Below are positions 36,961 to 46,156 of a stretch of 64,000 bases of DNA, piece after piece (the stretch's first letter is position 1; each line of letters starts with the position of its first letter). Source of the DNA: an uncultured Pseudoteredinibacter sp. (GTDB taxonomy: Bacteria; Pseudomonadota; Gammaproteobacteria; Pseudomonadales; Cellvibrionaceae). The stretch lies in assembly GCF_947500695.1 (NCBI RefSeq), contig NZ_CANMSS010000003.1:62001-126000 (forward strand), read 5' to 3'. The notes below the pieces were generated by a model that worked only from the letters and a program-made list of their open reading frames with translations, was not told the DNA's origin and ran no database searches. Made by a program: the position numbers and the translations under genes.

Positions 36961-37252
36961 TTGACTTTAGCTTAGACTTGTCCAGAATTAAGCTTACGCA
37001 AGATGGGTGTAGATCCTGGCTGTAACCTCAGCAATAAAACTCCGCCATCATGGAGTTACAAGCATCTACCCGAGCAAGCCAACCGTTTGCAAAACCATCC
37101 TCACCGCGGGGGTGTATCAACCGATACGTCCTCCCTGGATCCGTGCACTAACCTGTGACGGACATAAAAGGGCGATAGACAAATTTATCAGTCTGGCTAC
37201 CTTGTGTAGAACCGGGCTTGTTGTGTTTTGATAATTCTTAAGGAGAATTCAA
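36961..37252 (+). promoter_or_regulatory. promoter and long structured leader of ilvIH
   Basis: A -35-like TTGACT at 36961 with CAGAAT 16 bases later could start a leader of about 250 bases. The leader holds a hairpin AACTCC/GGAGTT (37038-37057) and an 11-pair hairpin with loop AACC (37108-37133). AGGAGA at 37241 is the ilvI ribosome site. No T-run follows a stem, and no short frame rich in Ile, Val or Leu codons is seen, so classical attenuation is not supported. A cis-acting RNA remains possible. Confidence 0.4.
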
Positions 37253-38986
37253 GTGGAAATGCTATCCGGCGGCGATATGCTGGTACGCTCCTTACAAGAT
37301 CAGGGAGTTGAATACGTATTCGGCTATCCTGGTGGTTCTGCCCTACATATTTATGATGCGATTTTCCGCAACAAAGCGGTCAAGCATATTCTTGTGCGCC
37401 ATGAGCAGGCGGCGACGCATGCGGCTGACGGGTTCGCGCGCGTCACAGGTAAAGCGGGTGTGGTGCTGGTTACTTCTGGCCCTGGCGCTACCAATGCGAT
37501 TACTGGAATTGCGACAGCCTATATGGATTCCATTCCGATGGTGGTTATCTCTGGTCAGGTGCCAAGCGAGAAAATTGGTGAAGATGCTTTCCAGGAAACC
37601 GATATGGTGGGTGTGTCCCGACCTATTGTGAAGCACAGCTTCCTAGTGAAAGACGCAGCTGAGATTCCTGAGATTGTTAAAAAAGCATTTTATATTGCTG
37701 AAACAGGTCGCCCTGGTCCGGTTGTTATTGATGTGCCTAAGGATGTGACCAGCCCGGCGGAAACCTTCCCTTATGAATATCCTAAGAAGGTAAAAATCCG
37801 TTCTTATTTTCCGGCGGAAAAGGGCCATAGCGGTCAAATTAAAAAAGCCGTTCAGTTGTTGTTAGAAGCTCGTCGTCCGGTTATTTATTCCGGTGGTGGT
37901 GTTGTTCTTGGGGATGCGTCTAAGCAGCTTCGAGAGTTGGCTCGCAAACTGAATTATCCAGTGACCAATACCTTGATGGGTTTGGGTGCTTTCCCTGGTA
38001 CCGATAAGCAGTTTCTCGGTATGTTGGGCATGCATGGTACTTTTGAAGCGAATACCGCTATGCACCATGCCGATGTTATTTTGGCCATTGGTGCGCGTTT
38101 TGATGACCGCGTGACCAATACTCCAGAGAAATTCTGTCCGGGCGCCAAGATTATTCATATTGATATCGATCCGGCCTCAATTTCGAAAACCATTCAGGCT
38201 GATATTCCTATTGTGGGTTCGGTACAGAGCGTCTTGAGTGAGATGCTGGAGTTGTTGGCGCAGAGTAAAGAAAGCCCAGATGAGCAAGCGCTAGCGGATT
38301 GGTGGCAGCAGATAGAAGATTGGCGTGGCCGTCACGGTTTGTACACTAAGAATCGTTTTGAAGAAACGGGGCAAATTAAGCCTCAAGAAGTGATTCAAGC
38401 ACTGCACGAAGTCACTGGTGGTGATGCCATTATTACTTCCGATGTGGGTCAGCATCAGATGTTTACCGCCCAGTACTACCACTTTAATCGTCCGCGCCAG
38501 TGGGTGAATTCCGGTGGCCTCGGTACTATGGGCTTTGGCTTGCCTGCAGCTATGGGCGCACAGTTTGCCGAGCGTGATCAGCAGGTTGTTTGTGTTACCG
38601 GTGAAGGTTCAATCCAGATGTGTATTCAGGAGCTTTCTACTTGTACTCAGTATCATCTGCCGGTGAAGATTATTTGCTTAAATAACCAGGCCTTGGGCAT
38701 GGTTCGTCAATGGCAAGATCTGCACTACGATGGACGTTACTCTGAAAGCTTGTATGAGGAATCTCTACCTGATTTCGAAAAGCTAATGGAAGCTTACGGC
38801 CATGTTGGTATTAAAGTCACCGAGCGTAGCGAGCTTAAGTCGAAGTTAGAAGAATGTTTCGCCATGAAAGATCGAGTGGTCTTTATGGACATTTATGTGG
38901 ATCAATCCGAGCACGTATATCCAATGCAGGTAGCGCCTAACGGTGCCATGCGCGATATGTGGTTGAGTAAGACGGAGCGCACCTAA
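37253..38986 (+). CDS. ilvI: acetolactate synthase large subunit
   Basis: First common step of Val, Leu and Ile synthesis; thiamine-diphosphate enzyme. Starts at GTG 37253, six bases after AGGAGA. Catalytic E51 ([12 protein letters not shown]), FAD/central domain in the middle, and the ThDP motif as G450-EGS (GEG rather than the more common GDG) with NN near 477. 577 aa, full length. One base separates its stop from the ilvH start, so the two subunits are made together. Confidence 0.97.
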   Translation: MEMLSGGDMLVRSLQDQGVEYVFGYPGGSALHIYDAIFRNKAVKHILVRHEQAATHAADGFARVTGKAGVVLVTSGPGATNAITGIATAYMDSIPMVVISGQVPSEKIGEDAFQETDMVGVSRPIVKHSFLVKDAAEIPEIVKKAFYIAETGRPGPVVIDVPKDVTSPAETFPYEYPKKVKIRSYFPAEKGHSGQIKKAVQLLLEARRPVIYSGGGVVLGDASKQLRELARKLNYPVTNTLMGLGAFPGTDKQFLGMLGMHGTFEANTAMHHADVILAIGARFDDRVTNTPEKFCPGAKIIHIDIDPASISKTIQADIPIVGSVQSVLSEMLELLAQSKESPDEQALADWWQQIEDWRGRHGLYTKNRFEETGQIKPQEVIQALHEVTGGDAIITSDVGQHQMFTAQYYHFNRPRQWVNSGGLGTMGFGLPAAMGAQFAERDQQVVCVTGEGSIQMCIQELSTCTQYHLPVKIICLNNQALGMVRQWQDLHYDGRYSESLYEESLPDFEKLMEAYGHVGIKVTERSELKSKLEECFAMKDRVVFMDIYVDQSEHVYPMQVAPNGAMRDMWLSKTERT

Positions 38987-38987
38987 A

Positions 38988-39494
38988 ATGTCAGAGAAAC
39001 AATCAAAACGTATTATCTCCTTATTGATGGAGAATGCTCCCGGTGCGCTATCGCGAGTGGTTGGTTTATTCTCACAGCGTGGTTATAACATTGAAACACT
39101 TAATGTGGCGCCAACCGATGATGCCAGTTTGTCGCGCTTGACGCTGACCACTATCGGTAGTGAGCACAATATTGAGCAGATCACAAAAAACCTTAATAAG
39201 CTGATTGATGTGGTGAAGCTAGTCGATTTGACCGAAGGTTCCCATATCGAGCGCGAGCTGATGCTGGTAAAAGTGAAAGCGACGGGTGCTTTACGTGAAG
39301 AAGTAAAACGTTGTGTGGATATCTTTCGAGGTCAAATCGTTGATGTCACCAGCACTGTTTACACGATTCAAATCGTTGGCGCCTCCGATAAGCTGGATGC
39401 CTTTGTACAGGCGGTTAGTGATGCTCAAATTCTCGAAGTGGTTCGCTCGGGTGTTTCCGGTATTGCTCGCGGTGAAAAGGTTTTAAGCTTATAA
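38988..39494 (+). CDS. ilvH: acetolactate synthase regulatory subunit
   Basis: Small subunit that activates the large subunit and confers valine inhibition. 168 aa: N-terminal ACT domain (RIISLLMENAPGALSRVVGLFSQRGYNIETL) and a C-terminal domain (GALREEVKRCVDIFRGQIVDV). Follows ilvI directly and is closed by a terminator. Confidence 0.97.
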   Translation: MSEKQSKRIISLLMENAPGALSRVVGLFSQRGYNIETLNVAPTDDASLSRLTLTTIGSEHNIEQITKNLNKLIDVVKLVDLTEGSHIERELMLVKVKATGALREEVKRCVDIFRGQIVDVTSTVYTIQIVGASDKLDAFVQAVSDAQILEVVRSGVSGIARGEKVLSL

Positions 39495-39522
39495 AGGCAG
39501 CTTTTCCATGAGTTGCCACAAG

Positions 39523-39546
39523 GCCCCGCATTAGCGGGGCTTTTTT
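39523..39546 (+). terminator. intrinsic terminator after ilvH
   Basis: GCCCCGC (39523-39529) pairs with GCGGGGC (39534-39540), loop ATTA, then TTTTTT. Confidence 0.93.
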
Positions 39547-39658
39547 GTTTTTACAGGCAGCTAAAGACTGCTATCACAATTTGCCATCGCTTGGTTTGCC
39601 TTTGTGTCTAAATGTCACTACATTAGCTCGTTTGATTGTTGATAATTTAGGCTGCTCA

Positions 39659-40444
39659 ATGCGTATTTTTTATGTCCTTCTAAGTGCTTTGTTGTTTTTT
39701 GCTCCATTAAGTTCAGCAGAAAAGCATAGCGAACCCGCAAGTGATCCTTTTTACAGGGGAGCTGATGTTCAGCTTGAGATTGATGCTAAGCTGGCGCTGG
39801 CTAAGCGAGAAAATAAAAAGCTGCTGTTGGTGTTGGGTGCTCAGTGGTGCCACGATACCCAGGGCTTATTGAAGAATTTTAATAAGCCAGAGCTAAAAAA
39901 GACTTTGCAAGATCACTATGAGGTGGTTTTTGTGGATGTGGCTTATCTCAATAAAGGTTTTGATGTGGCCAAGCGATTCGGCTTGCCTATTTATTATGGA
40001 ACGCCAACAGTGATGGTGGTCGATCCTGACACGGAGACCCTAATCAATCGTCCTTCAATGACACAGTGGTTAAGCGCCGATAGTGTTTCCTATCAGCAGT
40101 ACAAAAGCTATTTTGCGAAAATGTCTGAATACACGGCTGATGCTGAGTTAAATGGCAATAAACGCCTGGCTGATTATTTATCGCAGATTCAACAATATGA
40201 AGAAACTCAGGCAAAAAGAATCAAGCTCGCCTATCAGCGCTTAGGTCCTGTTTTAGAAAATTACCAAGAGAATGGCGTGGACTTTTCTGAAAAAGAAGAT
40301 GATGAGTGGCGTGAATTGGCTCGTTTTCGCTATGGGGTGCAAAAGCGCGCTGCAGAGTTTAGGCAGCAGGCGAGAGATGCCGTTAAAAATCAACAAGAGC
40401 TAGTGCTATTATTCCCGTCCCATAAAAAATTCTCCTGGGAATAG
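39659..40444 (+). CDS. exported thioredoxin-fold protein with a single active-site Cys
   Basis: The start is put at ATG 39659, which opens a clean signal peptide (MRIFYVLLSALLFFAPLSSA); the open frame extends 38 codons further upstream without a ribosome site. 261 aa. Residues 45-150 have a thioredoxin-7-like layout (KLLLVLGAQWCHDTQGLL, VVFVDVAY, GTPTVMVVDPD with cis-Pro). The usual CxxC is W-C-H-D, so it keeps only the first Cys and is unlikely to be an ordinary disulfide reductase. The helical C-terminal third is unassigned. Periplasmic. Confidence 0.8.
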   Translation: MRIFYVLLSALLFFAPLSSAEKHSEPASDPFYRGADVQLEIDAKLALAKRENKKLLLVLGAQWCHDTQGLLKNFNKPELKKTLQDHYEVVFVDVAYLNKGFDVAKRFGLPIYYGTPTVMVVDPDTETLINRPSMTQWLSADSVSYQQYKSYFAKMSEYTADAELNGNKRLADYLSQIQQYEETQAKRIKLAYQRLGPVLENYQENGVDFSEKEDDEWRELARFRYGVQKRAAEFRQQARDAVKNQQELVLLFPSHKKFSWE

Positions 40445-40459
40445 CCGTGCTGCAGTTTA

Positions 40460-40486
40460 GCAGAGGCTTTGCGGTCTCTGCTTTTC
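40460..40486 (+). terminator. probable terminator after the thioredoxin-fold gene
   Basis: GCAGAG (40460-40465) pairs with CTCTGC (40476-40481), followed by TTTTCT. The stem is short with a ten-base loop, so efficiency may be modest. Confidence 0.55.
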
Positions 40487-40511
40487 TGATTCTATTTTTT
40501 CAACTCTGCTT

Positions 40512-41048
40512 TTATGGCGTCGCTGTGCAGCCATCAGAAAAATACGGTCCTACAAACTGCCTTTGCTGTACAAGTTTGCCGTCTCTCAAATCCAGCATGA
40601 AAATATAACGATACTCGCTGTGATCGATATTGCCTTCGTACTGTCCGCCTAATGCGCGAATTATCTCGCTCAAATGATTGTGAGCCACTACTAAGCTCGT
40701 GCCGCTTAGGGCGGCAAGCTGCTTAGCAAAATCCTGCTGTTTTTTAGGATCAAAGCTGAGCGCTGTTAATTGTTGCTGTGCGCTTACTGGGGCTGCAGTT
40801 TGTTGATTGCGTCGATACTTGCTGGCAAAGAGCCTGTCTAGCTTTGTTTTGGAAAAAAATTGGGCATAGAACTGGGCGCGACATTGGCCAGCTGGCGTTA
40901 ATTCTGGGTCTTTACCTTTTTGTTTTTCGGCATGACGCACAAAGTAAATACTGTGATCGCCAAGGGCAGCAACTTGGCTGTTATAGCCAATGCCAACAAA
41001 TAGGCTTGTATAAAGCCCCGCAAGCAAGAAACACCGTTTAAGTATCAT
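40512..41048 (-). CDS. exported histidine phosphatase family protein
   Basis: 178 aa from ATG 41048 behind GAGG. Signal peptide (about 1-28), then a phosphoglycerate-mutase-type fold. Phospho-accepting His in FVRHAEK; second His in VVAHNHLSEI. Short, SixA-like size. Substrate unknown; periplasmic location inferred from the signal. It is divergent from the dihaem peroxidase gene across a 248-base gap that holds tandem repeats and a Fur-like site. Confidence 0.85.
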   Translation of the reverse strand: MILKRCFLLAGLYTSLFVGIGYNSQVAALGDHSIYFVRHAEKQKGKDPELTPAGQCRAQFYAQFFSKTKLDRLFASKYRRNQQTAAPVSAQQQLTALSFDPKKQQDFAKQLAALSGTSLVVAHNHLSEIIRALGGQYEGNIDHSEYRYIFMLDLRDGKLVQQRQFVGPYFSDGCTATP

Positions 41049-41112
41049 CCGCAAATCCTCTGTATTTGGAGCGAAGACTCGGCAGTCTGCCTGTGCTTCC
41101 TAGGCTTGTCTA

Positions 41113-41197
41113 TATGTGGCTCAGGGCTTTTTTTAAGTCGTTCAGGACTGTTTATAAGTCGTTCAGGACTGTTTATAGATCGCTCAGGGCTGCCCTA
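41113..41197. repeat. 21-bp tandem repeat in the peroxidase upstream region
   Basis: AAGTCGTTCAGGACTGTTTA (plus T) occurs twice in perfect tandem (41135-41155 and 41156-41176). Degenerate copies lie on each side (41113-41134 and 41177-41197), sharing the TCAGG core at 21-22-base steps. One helical turn is about 10.5 bases, so the cores lie on one face of DNA, which could suit a regulator; it may also be simple slippage. Confidence 0.75.
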
Positions 41198-41227
41198 GAT
41201 CATCTAAATCTTAATTAGTCGCTTTTG

Positions 41228-41246
41228 GCTAATGAGAATCAGTCTG
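41228..41246. promoter_or_regulatory. candidate Fur box before the dihaem peroxidase gene
   Basis: GCTAATGAGAATCAGTCTG matches 14 of 19 positions of the E. coli Fur consensus GATAATGATAATCATTATC. It ends 50 bases before the ATG at 41297. Iron control of this gene is therefore inferred. Confidence 0.5.
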
Positions 41247-41296
41247 TCTTGGGGTAAGGTGTGCGCCCGTTTTTAGTGATCTGTTGAGTGTTTACC

Positions 41297-42466
41297 ATGT
41301 GGGCCAGAATTTTCACCATTGCCCTTAGCATTATTGGCGCTGTGTTTTTGATGGCTTGTTCCGAGCCCAGTACGCAAACATCGCAGCTACAAAAGAAAGT
41401 CGCTCTCGGTAGGGCGTTGTTTAACGATTTGCGTTTATCCAGAGATGGCCAGCAGGCTTGTGCGAGCTGCCATGATGCCAGTCGTGCTTTTATGGATGCT
41501 CGTCCTAATGTTTCGAGTCACCGCCGCGGCGAGCCTGGCGCAGTTTCGATAGGGCAGGATGGCAAATCTTTGGGTGATATCAATACCCCAAGCATTGCCT
41601 ATTTGGCTTTTGCGCCAGACTTTTTCTTCGATACCTCTGACCCGGAAGAGTCGCTCTATAAAGGTGGTTTCTTTCTAAACGGGCGGGCAGCGTCCCTACA
41701 TGAGCAAGCCAAGGGGCCTTTTGTAAATCCAGTAGAGATGCAAACCACGGTTGCTGAGCTGGCTGCTAAGGTGGAAAGCTTCTACGCTGCTGATTTCGAG
41801 AAGATCTATGGGGCAGGCGTATTCGCCTCAGCGGGCCTGGCCTATAGCGCGATTAGTGATGCGCTAGTGGCCTTTGAGCGCAGCTCAGAATTTGCGAGCT
41901 TTGATTCGAAGTTTGATCGCGTTATGGCTGCCAAAGAAAGCTTTAGCGAGCAAGAGCAGCGAGGCTTTGAGCTATTTAAGGCCGAAGATAAAGGCAATTG
42001 CGCGGCTTGCCATACGGTGCCGGAGCCGGGAGCAAGTAAATCCGAGCGTTTATTTACCGATTTTACTTACGATAATCTTGGGGTGCCTGCTAATGAGACA
42101 GTTCGCAGGCTAAACGGCTTGGCTTCGGACTATCAAGATGAAGGCTTGCTCGCGAATCCTGCGATAAGTGATGAGAGTTTGAAAGGGGCTTTTCGGGTTG
42201 TAAGTCTGCGCAACGTCGCCGTGACTGGCCCCTATATGCACAATGGTGTTTTTCGAGATTTGGCCACAGTAGTACATTTTTACAATAGCCGTGATGTGGC
42301 GGGTGCGATAAACCCTGAAACCCAAAAGCCTTGGCGCGCAGCTGAAGTGCAAAGCACCGTCAATCGCGAGGAGTTAGGTGATCTTGGTCTTTCTGATGGT
42401 GAGGTGGAAGACATTGTCGCCTTTATGAAAACCTTAACAGACAGACGATACGAGGCCTTGCAGTAG
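41297..42466 (+). CDS. dihaem cytochrome c peroxidase/MauG-family lipoprotein
   Basis: 389 aa from ATG 41297 (an in-frame GTG lies nine bases upstream). The N-terminal signal ends with lipobox-like LMAC (C21), suggesting lipid anchoring. Two haem-binding motifs: C55-AS-C58-H59 and C235-AA-C238-H239. The MHNGVFRDL segment and a conserved C-terminal helix are family features. It probably reduces peroxide in the periplasm with electrons from cytochrome c. Standing alone behind a Fur-like site, it may belong to an iron- or peroxide-stress response; a MauG-like oxidation role cannot be excluded. Confidence 0.92.
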   Translation: MWARIFTIALSIIGAVFLMACSEPSTQTSQLQKKVALGRALFNDLRLSRDGQQACASCHDASRAFMDARPNVSSHRRGEPGAVSIGQDGKSLGDINTPSIAYLAFAPDFFFDTSDPEESLYKGGFFLNGRAASLHEQAKGPFVNPVEMQTTVAELAAKVESFYAADFEKIYGAGVFASAGLAYSAISDALVAFERSSEFASFDSKFDRVMAAKESFSEQEQRGFELFKAEDKGNCAACHTVPEPGASKSERLFTDFTYDNLGVPANETVRRLNGLASDYQDEGLLANPAISDESLKGAFRVVSLRNVAVTGPYMHNGVFRDLATVVHFYNSRDVAGAINPETQKPWRAAEVQSTVNREELGDLGLSDGEVEDIVAFMKTLTDRRYEALQ

Positions 42467-42651
42467 CTGTGTCTTAGCTGTTTGGGGGCCTAAATAGTCG
42501 GCAGTTTGGTCTTGCCGGGCTGTTGAAAAGACAATTGGTAATTTCTGCTCTATGGAAAGCTCGGCAAGGGCTTTCTCCAGCGGCGGTTTGGTGTACAATC
42601 CGCGCCTTATTCTCTTTAACCCTCACCATACACAGCAGAAAAAGGCTTGCC

Positions 42652-43914
42652 ATGTTTGATAAAGACCAAACCATTGCCGCTTATGATCCAGAATTGTGGG
42701 CTTCTATCCAGTCAGAAGAAACCCGTCAGGAAGAGCATATCGAGCTAATCGCTTCTGAAAACTACACCAGCCCTATGGTTATGGCGGCCCAAGGCACCAA
42801 GTTGACCAATAAGTATGCCGAAGGCTATCCAGGTAAGCGCTACTACGGTGGCTGTGAATATGTTGATACTGCAGAAGCCCTAGCTATCGAGCGTGCAAAA
42901 GAGCTATTTGGTGCCGATTACGCCAATGTGCAGCCACACTCAGGCTCACAGGCGAACGCCGCCGTTTATCAAGCTTTGTGTGCTCCTGGTGACACAGTAT
43001 TGGGTATGAGCTTGGCTCACGGTGGTCACTTAACTCACGGTGCTAAGGTTAACTTTTCTGGTAAGACCTATAACGCAATTCAGTATGGGTTGAACGCTGA
43101 AACTGGCGAAGTTGATTACGAAGAAGTTGAGCGTTTAGCGCTAGAGCATAAGCCTAAGATGATTGTTGCTGGCTTCTCGGCTTACTCGCAGATTATGGAC
43201 TGGCAGCGTTTTCGCGATATCGCCGATAAAGTGGGCGCTTACTTATTTGTAGATATGGCTCACGTGGCTGGTTTGGTTGCTGCAGGTGTCTACCCTAACC
43301 CTGTTCAGATCGCTGATGTAACGACGTCTACCACCCACAAAACCCTACGTGGTCCACGTGGCGGTATTATCTTGGCACGTGCCAATGAAGAGATCGAGAA
43401 GAAGCTAAATTCAGCTGTATTCCCTGGCGGTCAGGGTGGTCCATTGATGCATGTTATTGCAGCAAAAGCGGTGAGCTTTAAAGAAGCCATGAGCGATGAG
43501 TACAAAACTTATCAGCAGCAAGTGGTTAAAAATGCTCAGGCCATGGCCAAGACCTTTATCGAGCGTGGTATTAAGATCGTTTCTGGTGGCACTGAGAACC
43601 ACCTGATGCTGGTTGATCTTATTGGTAAGGAATACACCGGTAAAGACGCTGATGAAGCTTTAGGTAATGCCAATATCACCGTTAATAAGAACTCGGTTCC
43701 TAATGATCCGCGCTCTCCATTTATCACCTCTGGTCTACGTGTAGGTACTCCGGCGATCACCACTCGTGGCTTTGGTGAAGAAGAAACCGTTCAGCTAACA
43801 CATTGGATCTGTGATGTATTGGAATCGCTAGAAAACGGCAATTCCGATCAGGTTATTGAAGAAGTGAAAGGCAAGGTATTGGAAATCTGTAAGGATTTCC
43901 CAGTATACGGCTAA
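42652..43914 (+). CDS. glyA: serine hydroxymethyltransferase
   Basis: PLP enzyme that converts serine and tetrahydrofolate to glycine and methylene-tetrahydrofolate. Start at ATG 42652 ([16 protein letters not shown]); the open frame extends 43 codons further 5' outside the family. PLP lysine K230 in [12 protein letters not shown]. 420 aa, standard. The sequence TACAAT at 42594 is a likely -10 element. Very regular codon use, as expected of a highly expressed gene. Confidence 0.98.
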   Translation: MFDKDQTIAAYDPELWASIQSEETRQEEHIELIASENYTSPMVMAAQGTKLTNKYAEGYPGKRYYGGCEYVDTAEALAIERAKELFGADYANVQPHSGSQANAAVYQALCAPGDTVLGMSLAHGGHLTHGAKVNFSGKTYNAIQYGLNAETGEVDYEEVERLALEHKPKMIVAGFSAYSQIMDWQRFRDIADKVGAYLFVDMAHVAGLVAAGVYPNPVQIADVTTSTTHKTLRGPRGGIILARANEEIEKKLNSAVFPGGQGGPLMHVIAAKAVSFKEAMSDEYKTYQQQVVKNAQAMAKTFIERGIKIVSGGTENHLMLVDLIGKEYTGKDADEALGNANITVNKNSVPNDPRSPFITSGLRVGTPAITTRGFGEEETVQLTHWICDVLESLENGNSDQVIEEVKGKVLEICKDFPVYG

Positions 43915-43935
43915 GCTTTATAGCGATGCTAATAG

Positions 43936-43967
43936 CGCCCAGTCGGCTTTGTCGTCTGGGCGTTTTT
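43936..43967 (+). terminator. intrinsic terminator after glyA
   Basis: CGCCCAG (43936-43942) pairs with CTGGGCG (43956-43962), followed by TTTTT. Confidence 0.88.
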
Positions 43968-44047
43968 GTCTCTGCGATGCTGTTGTTTTACTGTTTTGAT
44001 ACGCGGCTTGGCAAGCTTGTGCCGCTGCCGACTATTGAGGGAGCAAT

Positions 44048-44314
44048 ATGAATAGTAGCCAGCTTATCTGGTTGATAGGCTTTATCACTTATTTGCCTCT
44101 ACACTTGGGCATGCCACTGTTGTTGGGATTGATCCGCAATGGCGCATTGCCAACGGGCTACGCTCGATACTTGTGGCAAGGCGCGCTGGTGACGCTATTG
44201 GTCTTTGCCTTGGCCTACTATTTAAGCCAATTTGGCCTGTGGTGGGCCCTTTTATGTATCGCGCTGAGTATTCCCTTACCTTGGATGCAGCTCGGTAAGA
44301 TGCGTGAGCCTTAA
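44048..44314 (+). CDS. small membrane protein, 88 aa
   Basis: Starts at ATG 44048 with GAGGGAG six bases upstream. Three hydrophobic helices (about 5-28, 43-60 and 63-80) and a basic end (GKMREP). I do not recognise the family. It stands alone between glyA and nrdR, transcribed in the same direction. Confidence 0.75.
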   Translation: MNSSQLIWLIGFITYLPLHLGMPLLLGLIRNGALPTGYARYLWQGALVTLLVFALAYYLSQFGLWWALLCIALSIPLPWMQLGKMREP

Positions 44315-44366
44315 TTGTGCTATTATGCGGCCCGCCGATATAGCCTATGCCAAATAAGGATTGCAC

Positions 44367-44834
44367 ATGCACTGCCCATTTTGCAGCGAAGAAGATACGA
44401 AAGTTATCGATTCGCGCTTGGTAGCCGAAGGCGACCAGGTGCGTCGTCGCCGAGAATGCCAGAGTTGTCGCGAGCGTTTTACCACCTATGAGGTGGCCGA
44501 ACTGCTATTGCCTAGGATTATTAAGCAAGATGGCAGCCGCGAACCCTTTAATGAAGAGAAGATGCGCTCTGGCTTGTTAAGAGCCTTGGAAAAGCGACCA
44601 GTCAGCATGGAGCAGATTGAATCTTCGGTGACCCAGATTAAGCACTATCTGCAAGCTACCGGTGAGCGCGAAGTGCCCGCCATGCGAGTTGGTGAGAAGG
44701 TCATGGAGGAGCTGCAAAAATTAGACGAGGTTGCTTATATCCGCTTTGCATCAGTATACCGTCGCTTCCAGGATCTCAATGAGTTCCGTAAAGAGATCGA
44801 GCGTCTAGAAGGCAGCCCAGAGCATAAAGAGTAG
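44367..44834 (+). CDS. nrdR: transcriptional repressor NrdR
   Basis: Zinc/ATP-cone repressor of ribonucleotide reductase genes. Start at ATG 44367 ([17 protein letters not shown]). Zinc ribbon: CPFC and [12 protein letters not shown] follows; ATP cone at about 45-140. 155 aa, normal. It leads the riboflavin cluster as in most gammaproteobacteria. Confidence 0.97.
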   Translation: MHCPFCSEEDTKVIDSRLVAEGDQVRRRRECQSCRERFTTYEVAELLLPRIIKQDGSREPFNEEKMRSGLLRALEKRPVSMEQIESSVTQIKHYLQATGEREVPAMRVGEKVMEELQKLDEVAYIRFASVYRRFQDLNEFRKEIERLEGSPEHKE

Positions 44835-44898
44835 GGCTGAGCCACTTAAAAGCTGCTTAGAAGTTATTTAAGAGTTATTGAAGAGTTACGCGAGAGCT

Positions 44899-46065
44899 AT
44901 GCAAGAGTTAGATAAGTCTAGCGTTCAGCAAGATGATGAGCACTGGATGGCGCGGGCTATCGAATTAGCTAAGCGTGGCCAATACAGCACTATGCCTAAC
45001 CCTAGGGTAGGCTGCGTAATGGTTAAAAATGGCCAGCTATTGTCTGAAGGCTGGCATCAAAAGCCTGGCCTAGGGCATGCCGAGGTGGAAGCCATAGCTG
45101 CGGCCAATAACGCCGGCACTGAGCTAGTCGGCGCAACGGCTTATGTCACTCTAGAGCCCTGCAGTCACCACGGCAAAACGGGGCCCTGTTGTGAGGCTTT
45201 AGCCGCAGTAGGTGTTGCGCGCGTGGTCTTTGGCATGGAAGATCCTAATCCGCAAGTGAGTGCGCGAGGCCTGGAGTATTTAAAAGAACGGGGCATTGTT
45301 GTTGATGGGCCAGTCTTGGAAGAAGATTGCCGAGCATTAAACCCAGGCTTTATCGCCCGTATGATGCACGGTCGGCCACTGCTTCGGCTTAAGCTTGCGA
45401 TGAGCTTAGATGCTCGTACAGCAATGGCTAATGGTGAGAGTAAGTGGATTACCTCGGCCGCAGCCCGTAGTGATGTTCAGCGCCTGCGAGCCAGCAGTTG
45501 CGCGGTTGTCAGTGGTATTGAATCGATATTGCATGACAACCCAGCCATGAATGTTCGTGCGAACGACCTTGGCTTAGATGAAGCGCTTTGCCAGTTGGCC
45601 ACTGAAAAGCAGCCGCTAAGAGTGATTTTGGACTCGGCGCTAAGGATGGATCCAAAAGCTCAGTTATTGAGTAAACCGGGCAAGGTTTTAATTTGTACCC
45701 TAGAAGATCCAGCTTGCGAAAAGGCTCAAGAGCTTCGATCAGCTTGCACTGAGCTAGAAGTTATACAGGCCAAGCCCCGCGAAGGGCGAATTGATCTGCA
45801 CTGGCTGGTGACTGAGTTGGGCAGAAGAGAATGTAATGAGGTGTTGGTAGAAACCGGCGCCTCCCTAGCGGGCAGCTTTTTAAGGCGTGGCCTGCTGGAT
45901 GAGTTGATTATCTATATGGCGCCAAAGCTGCTGGGTAGCAAAGCGCGGCCAATATTTGAGCTGCCGCTGGATACCATGGCCGCTCATCTGCCATTGATGA
46001 TCGAAAGTATTGAGCCGATCGGGCAGGATTGGAAAATCCTAGCTCGCCCCGATATAGAGTCATAA
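44899..46065 (+). CDS. ribD: bifunctional riboflavin deaminase/reductase RibD
   Basis: Second and third steps of riboflavin synthesis. Start set at ATG 44899 (MQELDKSSVQQDDEHWM); an in-frame TTG at 44878 is possible. N-terminal deaminase with zinc motifs HAEVEAI and PCSHHGKTGPCC; C-terminal reductase (LKLAMSLDARTAMANGESKWIT, EVLVETGASLAGSFL). 388 aa. The spacer before it contains imperfect 11-12-base repeats of GAGTTAT (44860-44890). A second, broken deaminase of this family lies at 11.9 kb. Confidence 0.96.
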   Translation: MQELDKSSVQQDDEHWMARAIELAKRGQYSTMPNPRVGCVMVKNGQLLSEGWHQKPGLGHAEVEAIAAANNAGTELVGATAYVTLEPCSHHGKTGPCCEALAAVGVARVVFGMEDPNPQVSARGLEYLKERGIVVDGPVLEEDCRALNPGFIARMMHGRPLLRLKLAMSLDARTAMANGESKWITSAAARSDVQRLRASSCAVVSGIESILHDNPAMNVRANDLGLDEALCQLATEKQPLRVILDSALRMDPKAQLLSKPGKVLICTLEDPACEKAQELRSACTELEVIQAKPREGRIDLHWLVTELGRRECNEVLVETGASLAGSFLRRGLLDELIIYMAPKLLGSKARPIFELPLDTMAAHLPLMIESIEPIGQDWKILARPDIES

Positions 46066-46156
46066 GTTCTCGATATCGAACGATCGCTTAGCGTGTTGGC
46101 GTCTTAAGCCGGCAATGGGAGCGCATCGGCCATAGGCAATTGAATAGTGGATTGAT

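Noticed and set aside
37003..37158. 51-codon frame in the ilvIH leader that could be read as a leader peptide
   Set aside because: No ribosome site, and it is not rich in Ile, Val or Leu codons as an attenuator peptide should be.
41135..41176. Direct repeats that might be a CRISPR fragment
   Set aside because: The 21-bp units are adjacent with no spacers, and no cas genes are nearby.
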